64,000 nt of DNA from Cryptomeria japonica (Eukaryota; Streptophyta; Pinopsida; Cupressales; Cupressaceae). The translations under genes were made by a program, and so were the position numbers. The notes below the pieces were generated by a model. That model was not told the origin of the DNA. It made no database searches and worked only from the letters and a program-made list of their open reading frames with translations. Shown one piece after another: positions 10,358 through 21,964 of the stretch (positions within the stretch are counted from its first letter, which is position 1; every line of letters begins with the position of its first letter). Location of the stretch: assembly GCF_030272615.1 (NCBI RefSeq), contig NC_081412.1:101978796-102042795 (forward strand), given 5' to 3'.

Positions 10358-12355
10358 CTACTCTTAAATACTTCTAGAGATTTGGAAGCAAATGTTATAT
10401 TAGGAGAGATGAGTATGTTGGTAAATTTGATCCTAGAAGTGATGAAGGAATATTTCTTGGTTATTCATCCAAGAGCAAGGCATATAGATGTTTTAATAAA
10501 AGATTGCAAAAAATAATTGAGAGTGCTAATGTGAAGATAGATGAACACTTTAGAGGAAATTCAAAGTCTATAGATTCTGAGCGGGTAGTTGAGATTATCA
10601 TAAATGAACCTATACATAGTGCACCGGTACAGAATGTGGATCCAGTCACACTGGCATCATCAAAGAATTCCACAGTGACTGAAGAATAGCAGCAAGTGAA
10701 CACACCCAAGTATGTAAGACTGAAACACTCTGAAAGTCAGATAATTGGGAATAAGTATCAAGGTGTTATGACAATAGGAAGACTAGCAAATGAAGTGGTA
10801 TGTTTAATTTCTCAAATTGAACTGGCATCTGTTATTGAGGCATGTGAAGATAAACATTGGATTAAAGCAATGGAAGCTGAATTAGAACAAATTGAAAAGA
10901 ATAATACATGGACATTAGTTCCCCAGCCTAAAAACAAAAATGTAATTGGAACTAAATGGGTATTTAGAAATAAACTTAGTGAAGATGGTAAGCTAATCAG
11001 AAGCAAAGCAAGATTAGCGTGTAAAAGATATTCACAGAAAGAGGGAATTGATTATAATGAAACCTTTGCACTGGTAGCTAGAATTGAGGTAGTCGGATTA
11101 TTTCTTGCATTTACAACTCACAAGAACTATAAAGTATATTAGATGGATGTAAAATGCGCATTTCTGAATGGTGATCTTGAAGAGGAAGTTTACATTGAAC
11201 AACCTGATGGATTTTCATTGACAAATAATGAAGATATCGTTTGCAGATTAAGGAAAGTTTTGTATGGATTGAAGCAAGCTCCTAGAGCTTGGTATGCTAG
11301 ATTAGACAAATATCTCTTGAAGCTTGGTTACACTAAAGGTAATGTTGACAACAACTTATATTTCAAAGTGACTAATTATGACACCTTGGTTATTGAAGTT
11401 TTTGTTGATGATATCATTTTTTTTTGAGAAGATGGATTATGTAAAGACTTTGCTAATAAGATGCAGGAAGAATTTGAAATGTCTATGATTGGGGAGATAA
11501 AATTCTTTTTAGGATTGTAGATTTCACAAACTGATAAAGGTATATTCATATGTCAAACAAAATACTTGAAGGAACTAGTGAATAAATTTGGTATGGAAAA
11601 TTCCAAACCGGTAAGTACTCCTATGACTACAACTGATAAATTGACATTGAAGGATGATTCAACTCCTTTTAATCTGACAAGATATAAATCTATAATTGGA
11701 GGTTTGTTGTATTTGACACAAACAAGACTTGATATAATGAATGCAGTATGTATTGTTTCAAAATTTCAAAGTAATCCTAAAGAAAATCATGAATGAGTAG
11801 TAAAAAAAGATTTTTCGGTATCTACAATGCACAACAAATCTTGGTTTATGCTATCCTAAAGATCAAAATTTTGAATTATGTGCATACACCAATGCAAATT
11901 GGGCAAGAGATGTAGATGATAGAAAGAGCACCACTGGCGGAGCATTCTTTCTTGGTAGCAGATTGATTTCATGGTTGAGCAAGAAATGAAGTTGTACATC
12001 ACTATCAACAACAGAAACAGAATATGTTGCAACAACAACTAATTGTACTCCGGTATTATGGATTAAGAAAATGTTGAAGGACATCAAGGTAAAATGCAAA
12101 GAACCTATAATCATTTATTGTGATAATTCAGCAGCAATTGATATATCAAAGAATCCGGTATTTCACTCTAATACTAAACATGTTTCTATCAAATATAATT
12201 TTTTGAAAGAGAATGTTGAAGCAAAAGAAGTGAGATTGGTTTATGTGAATACTAAAGAGAAGATTGTAGATATCTTTACTAAACCTTTGCCTAAGGAAAC
12301 TTTTGAATATCTCAGAGAGAAGCTTGGGGTAATACCCTCACCGATAGAGACTTAG
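10358..12355 (+). pseudogene. Copia integrase end, reverse transcriptase and RNase H
   Basis: The frame reads DEGIFLGYSSKSKAYR (integrase C-terminal region, about 10440-10490), a linker, then RT from WIKAMEAELEQIEKNNTW (10860) through GTKWVFRNKL, MDVKCAFLNGDLEEEVYI, YGLKQAPRAWY and the catalytic FVDDII (about 11400). RNase H follows (DDRKSTTGGAFFLG near 11920, STTETEYVATT, IIYCDNSAAID near 12110-12140) and ends at a TAG after SPIET. RT copies element RNA into DNA; RNase H removes the RNA. Most of RT shares one frame broken by stops at about 10687, 11140, 11425, 11518 and 11794, and a frameshift lies around 11800-11860. Catalytic Asp residues of RT are still present. Confidence 0.9.
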
Positions 12356-12707
12356 ACAGTTAATGACTGGCATCAAACTGGCAGAATTAATAGAGAAACC
12401 TTTTTCTGACTTTGATGGAGGAGAGCTACTTCTCAGGGGGAGTAGTTGGTTATAACAATTGGTTACTACAATTGGTTATATGAGTTGGTTGTATGTTCTG
12501 GTAATTATATTGCTTTGGCATTTGATCTCAAAGGGGGATAGATATCTATGGAAAAACTTTTTATTTAGGAAACATTATCCTTTGGGGAGAGATTATTCAT
12601 TGAGGGAGAGATTTTGGTTTTTGATTTTTGGAGATTGTTGGTTTTTGGTTTTTGGTATTCTATTTTGGCACTTAGATGTTTTTCCATCTTGTGTTGCCAT
12701 CAACTCC
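12356..12707 (+). other. 3' non-coding region of Copia D
   Basis: Between the RNase H stop and the polypurine tract; T/G-rich, with agggggag at about 12436-12443 and aaaggggga near 12530. No ORF supported. Confidence 0.5.
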
Positions 12708-12719
12708 AAAGGGGGAGAT
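12708..12719 (+). other. Polypurine tract of Copia D
   Basis: aaagggggagat directly before the LTR start TGTTGG. It is the plus-strand primer site in reverse transcription. Confidence 0.85.
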
Positions 12720-13766
12720 TGTTGGTATTATGGATGTGTTGCATTAGTTTTGTCATTGATGTCAAAACTTATCCTTCTGGAGATCCTTGGTTATGTTGAA
12801 ACGACACATTATGTTAACGGGCAGGTTATATTGTTCACCAGCACTAAGGATGACTTGTTATCATCTGGAGATCACTTAGTTATGTCGAGGACATGGTTTG
12901 GATACTTGGTTTTGGTATTTTGGTAAATGGTCTAATCAGGTTGACATATTTGTTGTTACCAGCAAATTGGTCTAGGTTATGGATCGGTATGCATTATCTA
13001 TTCTAGATCAGCATGACACGTTATGAAGATGATTTATTAATTGGATATTGATGTAAATGTATTGAACCGACATTATACATTGCATCTTAACTTGTTTGTA
13101 ATTGATTTTATTGTAATATTCTTAGTAAGCTGACCTACACATTTGGTCTTAGGTTTTGGTATCTATGTAAGATCTCATTTGTGAGATGGAGAGAAGAAAG
13201 TGGAATATTGTAAGTAAGGTTATGGTATTATAACATGGTATGTGTGAATATTGAAGATCATAAGAGAAGACCATAGAGAAAGTTCAAGGAAGGTTTGAAG
13301 GTGATTATTAGAGCTTAACCAGTATTGAATCCAGCATTGAAGATGCTACTTTGAGTAGTACATTATTATTGGATTTAACCATCCAATTGTAGTCAGTGTG
13401 ACTCCTATTTTGTGATTGAGTAGTGAGCTCTAGGCGGTTGGCCTTTCTACATGTGCAAACCCCATTTGTATACACATACTATCTACAGTAGTATCATTTG
13501 ATTGTGGGTAAGGTTTCCCACCATGGTTTTTCCCCTTACAGAGTTTCCACGTACAAATCTTTGTGTTATGTGTTGTGGATGTTGTTTCTCTTTCTGTTTT
13601 ATGCATTAAGCTTCACCAATATTAATACTAACTACTAATCTGTCAACCGACATTAAGTTTCGTTTATCGATATTATGCATAAATTTTGATTAAGTTATAT
13701 TTGGGTTGAAATTAATTGGCAACTGATTCACCCACCACCCTCTCAGTTGCCTCCTGGGTCCTAACA
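12720..13766 (+). repeat. 3' LTR of Copia D
   Basis: Begins TGTTGGTATTATGG and ends gggtcctaaca, giving inverted TGTTGG/CTAACA-type ends and a length of 1047 bases. The last part (attcacccaccaccctctcag) is the characteristic U5 end of the Copia LTRs in this window. Confidence 0.85.
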
Positions 13767-14040
13767 TTGATGCCTAAGCCCAAAACCAATGTTAGGAATA
13801 GTTCCTAGATGGCATGAATGGACCAAATCTAAGACCCCCAAGAGTAAGAGTCATGGTGAGGCATGTTAGAGATGTTGAAGCCTTTTACTAATCTTGAGTA
13901 GGGCTAGTCTAGAGGAGTGGGAGTAATTCAAAACTTAAGGTGTGGAGTCCTTCTTTGTAGGATCCTTACTATCATTTGAAGGGTTAAAACTAAACCTTGT
14001 TGGACTTGTCCTTAGGTGTGTGAAGGGCCCTGCATCATGA
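13767..14040. other. Unassigned spacer
   Basis: No ORF, repeat or LTR signal seen between the LTR of Copia D and the first recognisable codons of Copia C. It could be original flanking DNA. Confidence 0.4.
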
Positions 14041-14480
14041 TGGAGACATGGTATATAATTTGAAGAAAGCTCTTTATGGATTGAAACAAGCTCCTGGGGC
14101 CTAGTATGCTAGACTAGATAAATATTTGTTGAAATTGGGATTTAGTAAAGTTGTTGCTGACAGTAATCTTTATTTTAAGATAGAAAATGATAACATCCTA
14201 ATTGTTGAAGTCTTTGTTGATAATATTATCTTTGGAGGTGATGATGACTTGAGCATGAAGTTTTTCGGCGATATGCAAAAAGAATTTGAGATGACTATGA
14301 TTGGTGAGATGAAATGTTTCTTATGTTTGCAAATTGCACAAACTAGAGAAGGTATATTCATATCTCAAACTAAGTATGTGAAGAAATTACTAAATAAGTT
14401 TCGATTAGATGACTCCAAACCGGTTGGAACCCCTATGGTGACTGGTTGTAAATTGAATAAGAATGATGAATCTCCTAAAG
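14041..14480 (+). pseudogene. Copia C reverse transcriptase segment
   Basis: Shows YGLKQAPGA near 14075-14100, LDKYLLKLGF, VEVFVDNIIFGGDDD near 14200-14250 and IFISQTKYVKKLL near 14350-14390. The catalytic pair of the RT (F/Y-V-D-D) reads F-V-D-N, a GAT to AAT change, so the polymerase would be dead. A TAG at about 14103 stands where the family has Trp. It ends at 14480 in the target duplication of the inserted transposon. Confidence 0.85.
14475..14480. repeat. 6-bp target duplication, left copy
   Basis: ctaaag, matching 26165-26170 on the other side of the inserted transposon. Confidence 0.8.
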
Positions 14481-14505
14481 GGTAAGTGCACAAAGATGGT
14501 GGTCA
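14481..14505 (+). repeat. Left terminal inverted repeat
   Basis: 25 bases matching the right end (26140-26164, other strand) at 23 positions. AAGTGGACAC follows at about 14517-14526, nine bases further in than in the right copy. Confidence 0.85.
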
Positions 14506-15340
14506 AAAGGGGGGTATAAGTGGACACTTTTTTATTGAAATCAGGTGAACTTGAACTTGGAGGAAAATTTTGAAAGTCATCCACTCAAGATATGAAGATA
14601 ATAAAACAACAAATATTGTAGTACTCTAAATCTAGTTTCCAAACTACTAAACTTTCTCAAAATTGGATAAGATTAAGGGGAAAAAATAGACCTTGATTTT
14701 TTCTGAAAAACATAACATAGTGTCTGACGTGCGCATCAGAAAAGTCATAGTTAGATTTAGTATTTTTGACAAATCCTTTGGCAGAAAGATAGCTAAGAGT
14801 GAGCACTAGAAGATGTGTATTTTTTTGTAATTTTTTGTTGAGTATTTTGCTTTTTATGATTTTTCCAATTGAGCACATCCTGAAAATTAGGTACTTGTTC
14901 ATGCGTGAAGCATAAGTTGCACTAAACAAATCGAAAATACATTTTTTTTTTAAATTGTAAAGAATCAAGGGCACTACAATAACATATAAAGTTTTTAAAA
15001 TTTGGATAAGTATATCAAAAGTTATTAAAAAAATGGTGCACCTATGTTTGTGAGAACTATGGAGACACTAGTAAAAGAAATTCAATAATAATATGTTATT
15101 GTTGTTCAAATTTAAAAAAATATTATATGGTTAGAAAGCTTAGAAGATGGGTGAAAATATGATGCCAATTTTAGAAATACCCACTTGATGAAGTGTAAAC
15201 TTGATGATGACAAAGTCGATAAACCAAGTTGATAAAATAAAACACGTAAAAAATGAGAGAAATGGAGGGAAATCAAACTTCAAAACCGTAGCTTTGTCAT
15301 CCAGGCCTATTTCCAAGCCTAAACAGTCAAAAGTGCGTAT
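14506..15340. other. Left arm of the transposon, non-coding
   Basis: AT-rich DNA without a supported ORF, RNA gene or repeat. Confidence 0.5.
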
Positions 15341-15341
15341 G

Positions 15342-15433
15342 GGGTACTTATGGTATAAGAAGTGCGTACGCACTCATTTTACTATAAACAGCACGTACGT
15401 GCTCTTTTTACTATAAACAGCACATACACACTA
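15342..15433. repeat. Left subterminal palindrome cluster
   Basis: Contains gtgcgtacgcactcatttt (15362-15380) and gcacgtacgtgctctttt (15391 onward), spaced by actataaacag units, plus weaker relatives (gtgcgtatggggtac, gcacatacacac). The same motif followed by tcatttt is found near the right end at about 25955-25973. Clustered subterminal motifs are a common place for transposase binding; function here is inferred. Confidence 0.7.
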
Positions 15434-15476
15434 TTGTTTAAATTTTGGGTGTGTATAATATGATATTGTATATATA

Positions 15477-15615
<139 letters not shown>

Positions 15616-15674
15616 GTATATATATACACATATAAGTGTATTGTCTCCCCCTCTCAAACGCATACAAGGTGCCT

Positions 15675-15798
15675 CTCTCTCTCTCTCTCTCCCTTCCTCC
15701 ATACCCCATCCCTCTCTCTCTCACTCTCTCCCCTTCTCCCTTCCTCCATACCCCATCCCTCTTTCTCTTCTTCTCTCCCTCCCTCCCTCCATACCCCA
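15675..15798 (+). repeat. CT-rich repeat with cctccatacccc units
   Basis: Pyrimidine-only runs with the unit cttcctccatacccca occurring three times (about 15692, 15741, 15783). The same unit appears in the much larger tract at 16951-18160. Confidence 0.85.
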
Positions 15799-16560
15799 CT
15801 ACAACTGTGTCTGCACTTCTATAGAAGTAAGTGAATTTATTTCTTGTCTGCAACTTCCTCTTTGATTTTTATCATGTATGCTCTTCTAAGAAAATTGACT
15901 GATGGATTTGTGTGTGTATATTGAATAGGAGGAATGGGGTTTGAAATTGAACCACGTGTGCATTACCGTGACAAACAAGGAAACCTGCAGCAATATTCTT
16001 CTCGAATGTGTTTTTAATGAGTGGAGCAGATGTGGAAAATAGTGTCAACAAAGCAACATGATGAGTCAGAGTACCTACAATATGTTTTTCAGAAGGAAAC
16101 AATTGGTAGGAAGAGAAAGAGGGAGAGTAACATAGATGATGTCCTAGAGAATGATAGTGGTGGGTATGCGAGAGTTCCCATGTTGTTACACAACGCCTGT
16201 CACCTAAAGAAATTAAAGTTTGTTGTATGCATGGTAGTGGTAGTATATGATGATCATCACTTGTCAAAAGGATTGGAACAGTACATACCCATGAAAGAAA
16301 TCAAGTGTATAATTCCTATAGTCACAATCAAGATCAATCCTATAACTTTGCAAATTTAATAGCATCATATGTTTTAGAACTTAGGCAGTACTCTTAGGGT
16401 TAGGTCAAGCTCTTACACTTGCTTTTTAGTGAATCCTCATTGCTTGTCCGCTTGGAGTCTCTCTTATGCTGGAAATGGTCTAACTTAGCTATATCAAAAC
16501 TAAACTACTAATGTTCTATTGTATGATGTTCTATTAATAACTTTAAATTTAATATATCAT
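15799..16560. other. Non-coding stretch inside the transposon
   Basis: Holds an acaactgtgtctgcacttct segment ending agaagtaagtg (15801-15833) that is repeated at 18528-18573, and a weak + strand frame at 16021-16359 without recognisable domains. I do not call a gene. Confidence 0.4.
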
Positions 16561-16564
16561 TTTA

Positions 16565-16936
16565 TTAGCCCACCATATGACCCCTTAGGTGTCATTAGAG
16601 GTCATATTGTTTCTTAAGAGGTCATATGGTGTCCTGTGACCCCTTAGGACACCATATGACCTCTTAAGACACCATATGACCCATAACAACACCATATGGT
16701 GTCCTAAGGGGTCATAGGATGCCATATGACCCCTCAGGACACCAATGACCCATAGCAACACCATATGGTGTTCTAAAGGGTCATATGGTGTTCTATGACC
16801 CCTTAGAACACTATTTGGTGTCGTTATAGGTCCTATGGTGTGCTAAGGGATAATATAGTGTCATATGACCCCTTAGGACACCCTATGACCCCTTAGATGT
16901 TGTTAGGGGTCATATTGTGTTCTAAGGGTCATATTA
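16565..16936. repeat. Array of inverted gtcatatggtgtcc units
   Basis: A roughly 370-base cluster in which ggtcatatggtgtcct and its reverse complement aggacaccatatgacc alternate many times, with ccccttag between them. Because units occur in both orientations, the region can fold into many short hairpins. No ORF supported. Confidence 0.85.
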
Positions 16937-16950
16937 TATCCTGGATTCAA

Positions 16951-16972
16951 TCTCTCTTCCTCTCCCTCCTCC

Positions 16973-17039
<67 letters not shown>

Positions 17040-17157
17040 CTCTCCCTCCCTCCCCCCTCTCTCTCCCTCTCTCCCTCTCCCTCCTTCCGTCCTTCTCTCT
17101 CACTCCCCCTACTCTCCCCCCTCTCTCTCTCTATCTCCCTCTCCCTTCCTCCATACC

Positions 17158-17212
<55 letters not shown>

Positions 17213-17755
17213 TCCCTACTCTCCCTCTCCCCTCTTCTCTCCCTCTCTCCCTCTCTCTACCTTCCCTCCTCCCTCTCTCTCTCTCCCTCTCTCCCTCTCC
17301 CTCCTTCCCTCTCTCTCTCTTCCTCTCCCTCCTCCCCTCATTTCTCTCTCCCTCTCCCTCCTTCCCTCTCTCTCTCTCTTCCTCTCACTCCCTCCCCCCT
17401 CCTTCTCTCCCTCTCCCTCCTTCCCTCTCTCTCTCTCTCTCTCTTCCTCTCCCTCCCTCCCCCCCTCCTTCTCTCCCTCTCTTCCTCCTTCCCTTTCACC
17501 CCCCTCCTCTCTCCCTCCCCCTACTTTTCCCCCTATCCCTCTCTCTCTCTCTCCCTCCCTCCTTCTCTCTCCCTCCCCCCTACTCTCCCTCTCCCTTCCT
17601 CCATACCCCTTCTTCTCTCCCTCTCTCTCCCTCTCCCTCCTTCCCTCTCTCTCTCTTCCTCTCCCTCCTCCCCTCCTTTCTCTCTCCCTCTCCCACCTTC
17701 CCTCTCTCTCTCTTCCTATCCCTCCCTCCTCCCTCTCCTCTCCCTCCCCCCTCCT

Positions 17756-17808
<53 letters not shown>

Positions 17809-18160
17809 CTACTCTCCCTCTTCCTTCCTCCATACCCCTTCTTCTCTCCCTCCCTTCCCCTCTTCTCTCTCTCTCTCCCTCACTCTACCTCTCTCCCTCT
17901 CTCTACCTTCTCTCCCCCCTCTCTCTACCTTCACTCCCCCCTCTCTCTCTCTCTCCCTCCTTCCCTCTCTCTCTCTCTCTTCCTCTCCCTCCTCCCCTCC
18001 TTTCTCTCTCCCTCTCCCTACCCCATATCCTCTCCCTCCCTCCCCATCCTCCTCTCCCTCCCCTCCTCCTTCTCTCCCTCCTTCCCTTCCACCCCCTCCT
18101 CTCTCCCTCCCCCCTACTCTCCCCCCTCTCCCTCTCTCTCTCTCTCCTTCCCTCCCTTTT
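16951..18160 (+). repeat. 1.2-kb polypyrimidine (CT) tract
   Basis: Nearly pure C/T on the + strand for about 1.2 kb, built of (ct)n blocks, ctccctctccctccttcc-type units and occasional cctccatacccc. Strand asymmetry is extreme. The long frames it yields (435 residues of Ser/Leu/Pro on +, Arg/Glu/Gly on -) are low-complexity artefacts. Confidence 0.95.
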
Positions 18161-18185
18161 CATTCACATTTTTTATACTACCAAT

Positions 18186-18363
18186 AGCACGTACGGGGTA
18201 CTAAACCTATTAGTTCACTACCCTGCCATATCTTTTTTAAGGTGTAGGAGCACGTATGCAGTACTTATTACTTGTAAGCACATAGGGGTACTAAGACCAT
18301 TATTCACTACCCTGCGATAACATTTTTTAGGCTTAGGAGCATTTATGCACTACTTATGAGTAC
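18186..18363. repeat. 91-bp tandem repeat, two units
   Basis: Units at 18186 and 18277 both begin agcac(g)ta, contain actaccctgc-ata and ttttttaggt/ct-tagg, and end with a gtatgca/ttatgca-tactta segment. The agcacgtac core is related to the subterminal palindromes. Confidence 0.75.
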
Positions 18364-18768
18364 AAAATGGGAAAAAAATACTGTTGGGCTTGCCAACATT
18401 TTATGGACTAACAGCGCGCACACGGTTATTAATTTAGTGCATATGTGGTACATAGACATAGTTTTAGTTGCCCAAGAGCCTCAATGGCCTCAAAAGTATT
18501 TTTTGAGGTCGTTGAAGGCCCCACTGGAACTGTGTCTACACTTCTATCACTATTTTATACATAGAAGTAAGTGATTTTTTTTTTTTTTGCATGATTTCAA
18601 ATAATTGAATTGTTGTTCTTATTATTTTATCAATAATATTGTGATTGTTTAATAGTTTGATTCCAAAAAATAGTGATAAGATGCATATTTATGGTTATTT
18701 GTTTGTTTATGAACTTGTGTTTACATATATATGTAATATGATTCTATTTAGGACAACTGATATTAACC

Positions 18769-21682
18769 ATGAGAAAGAACAAGCGAGGAACAATGGAACA
18801 AAAAGAGGTTGAAAGGGAAAGACAAAGGCAACGTATGAAGAAATTACGTGACATAAGAACAATGGGAGAAGAAGGTATGTCATCCTCAACATCTCAATTT
18901 GATTTACCAAACGAACATAATGCAACTAATGCAATTGAAGAAGAGGCATTTGATGTACCATATCAACCTAATGCAATTGAAGAAGATACCACATTGAATA
19001 ATCAATTAAATGATGAACATACACCTTCTCTATTTGATGAATTGAATGTACATAATGCACCGATGTTAACACCTCCTAGAATAATTCGTAGGAAACCAAA
19101 GTATCTAATTGACATTGATGAGAATATATTGAAGCCAATTCCCAATCAAATGAATGAATGAACTTGTAGGAGAATGGTTAAAAGAATATGGAAAAACTAT
19201 TTTGAAAACTTAAATCAAACCACAAGATGTCAATTAATTGTTCAAATGATTAAAAATTTGAATTTTAGAGAGACAATGAAAATTCTAGGCTTAAGATCAT
19301 CTGAAAGTAACAGTGGAAGAACTATTATGAGAAATATATTTAATCCATATCAAGCTATTGGTTCAAAATCACGTACTAAAGATTCTAATGCTACTCGACA
19401 TGTCATTACATCAACCATAATGAGCAAGAAAATTTTAAAAGATCATTTGATAAGAAAAAGAAGTAAGTCATTAAACGTTAGTAGAACAATATTAAGTAAA
19501 GCATTAAAGAGGCAAGAAAAAATAGAGGAACCTAACAATAATTCTCTTTGGGCATTCTCGGGTAGACTACCACGCAAAGACAAGGTTGTTATTGATGCAC
19601 TAAGAACATTAATTGAAAAATTTTGGCATGACAACACAAGAGTTTCGCCCAACCAAAGAGATGTTGTTAGAAGGTGAATTGGGTCTATAGATCGTGAGCC
19701 ACATGCCAAACACTATTTGGATATGACTCAAACTAAATTTTATGAAAGATTCCTTCAAAAGTTTCCTCAAATAAAAATTTCTTAAAGACTTTTTGAAATG
19801 GCAAAAGCTTTTTATATTAAGATTAATCATGTACGCACCACGTGTTGCTATAGGATGCATATTGAATTTTCCATGCACTATGATATTTTTCATCATATTT
19901 GTTCTACTTTGCACACTAACGATGTTTTGCAAGAATTCAGTATACAAGCACCTCCTAAGTCGGTAAGAGAATTTATTTCAAGTGTGCTATGTAACAGACA
20001 TGATGGTTGCATTTATTATAAGATGCCTTGTTTGGAAGGTTCTTGTGCTATATTTGGTGGTTTGCAATGTTTACCAAGATGTGTACATTTGGAGAGCACA
20101 CATGAAATTGGTATGAAACTAATTTCTTTCATAAAATAAAAGACAGTCGCATATGGAGTTAAAGATTGAAAAGATTTGAAGAGATGTGACCTAGTGAAAA
20201 ATGATGTGTAGCCGAATTTATGAAAATGTTTCAAGAGAAACTAGTTTATGAGTATATAATGCATACACATAGAGCTCGATGGTTAGATGAGCAATTCAAT
20301 TTATGTAAGGACATATTTCCTCTTGGCACCATTGCCTCTATCATTGATTTTGCTGAAAATTATACACTACAACCTCAAAATGAAGAGCAATCTATGTATT
20401 ATCACTCTACACAAGTTTCTATTTTTGTACACATAGCATTCATGCATGCAGATGATAGCATAGAGGAGGATAGAAAGGTTGTAAGAGAGTATCACTTCTA
20501 CATAAGTGATGATCATACTCATTCATTAGAGTTTCTACAAGGATGCTTTAAAGTTTTTTATGATAGTTTAAGGGAAAGGAACATATGATGCAACTGACAC
20601 TTAATATGGTCAGGTAATTGCACCGCACAATTCAAGAATGCAAGGATGTTTTATTGGTTGACAAGGATGCATATGACAAGCGGTGTATAATATTTTTGGA
20701 ATTTCACTGAGGTTGGACATGGTAAGGGAGAGCACGATGGTGCAGGAGCATGTGTGAAAAGAGCCCTAGCTAGAGAATAATTGAAGTACGAAGGTGGTTC
20801 TGAGTTGATGGATGCAAAAACAATTGTGCGATGGTGTAAGTCTACGATGGGTCCAGGTAATCCAGGTACGTCAATGGTTCATAGATATTTTTGGTTGATC
20901 ACTGAATTTAACATTGAAAACTATCTAGATTGTTGTACAGTTGCAGGATCGAGTGACATGCACTCATTTATGAGTTCAAATTCAAGTTCACTGGTAATTT
21001 ATACGAGACAGATGGTATGTTTTTTCTCTTCATGCATATATTGTTTGTGGGGAGAATGTGAATCACAAGAGTGGGTTGACAAATGGTCTTGTAGACCATT
21101 GGTTCCCATTGATTCATATCAAATTCCCAAAGCACTACAATTGAGCCAGATCGAGACATCAGTGGATCTTGATCATGTATCTGACCTAGTGGATTCAGGT
21201 GATTTTTTGAGTTAATTTTTTTGCAAGTATTCTTTTTGGTTCATTTTGTTGTCCATCATATTTTATTTTTGGTATTAATTAACACTTTATAAAATGCAGG
21301 TCATGTGTATGCAGTTGATGCAAAAGAGAACAATGAAGAAGGAACATATTACTATTTGTGTTGTTGTGTTGAGCCAAAAGGAAAATTGACAACCACAATC
21401 ATTGACGGAGAGGGTATTGAGTACCCAATAGGGTCTGTTGTCATGACGAGAACATGGCTTTGGAGATACCCTATCAAGAATTTTGATGTTTGGTTGTTCG
21501 AGGATTTTGAAACACACAGACATATTCTTCATTTCTCTAACCTTTTTGTTGCAACAAATATTCATTTGATGAAGTATCGTGGTAGACCTCATAACAAGAT
21601 TTTATGGAAAGTTTGTGAGTCTGACCATGAGGCAATACTTGACACAATACGGGTTAGAGTCGATCCTGAAAGGCTCACTTGA
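18769..21682 (+). pseudogene. Transposase-like gene of the TIR transposon
   Basis: A long homologous frame starts MRKNKRGTMEQKEVERERQR (basic, helical) and runs through 19174-19677, 19798-20139, 20220-20588 and 20781-21215 with stops and frame changes between. Candidate catalytic motifs are IIDFAENY (20340-20363), YISDDHTHSLEF (about 20499-20534), WSGNCTAQFKNAR (20607-20645) and HGKGEHDGAGACVKRAL (20718-20768). This spacing of acidic motifs resembles a DDE-type transposase, but I cannot name the superfamily. A GT-AG intron at 21199-21299 joins VDSG to HVYAVDAKE, and the last exon ends at a TGA at 21680-21682. A 5' UTR intron is possible between gtaagtg (18567) and ttag (18751). In-frame TGA, TAA and TAG codons make it a pseudogene. 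The position inside matched TIRs supports the role. Confidence 0.6.
21199..21299 (+). other. Putative 101-bp intron
   Basis: Starts gtgattttttgag and ends aaaatgcag. Removing it joins GTG GAT TCA G to GT CAT GTG TAT without a frame break. Confidence 0.65.
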
Positions 21683-21756
21683 TTGATTCTATGGTTCAGA
21701 GTAGAATGATTTTGAGAATTTTGTATAAATCATCGACGAATCGTTCTATATTCATT

Positions 21757-21964
21757 TTTTGTATATATAAATGCCCATGAGCTGATTTTTACATGTTTAG
21801 GGGCATAATTTTGTATATTTAAATGGCAATGAGCTGATTTGTACATATGTACATGCCAAATTTTGTATATTAAAATTGCGATGAGCTGAATCGCACATAT
21901 TGTAATGCCAAATTTTGTATAAAATCCCATGAGATGATTTGTAAGACATTTTTTTGTATAGCCA
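21757..21964. repeat. 52-bp tandem repeat, four units
   Basis: Units start at 21757, 21809, 21861 and 21913 with ttttgtata, each followed by atgagctga/atgagatga. It lies directly downstream of the transposase-like gene. Confidence 0.85.

Larger units (their letters stand above)
10358..13766 (+). mobile_element. Ty1/Copia element D, 5' truncated
   Basis: Integrase end, RT, RNase H, 3' non-coding region, polypurine tract and a complete 3' LTR, all on the + strand. The 5' half is missing: the Tat-like LTR abuts its coding region at 10358. Closely similar in layout to Copia C and A in this window. Confidence 0.85.

Noticed and set aside
16021-16359. Possible small host gene in the transposon
   Set aside because: No recognisable domain, no supported splice sites, and an open frame of that length is unremarkable here.
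17216-18163. Long - strand Arg/Glu/Gly ORFs
   Set aside because: Complement of the same CT tract; low complexity only.
16897-18204. 435-residue + strand ORF of Ser/Leu/Pro repeats
   Set aside because: It is the direct translation of a CT-repeat tract; the frame stays open because C/T codons cannot make stops. No protein-like composition.
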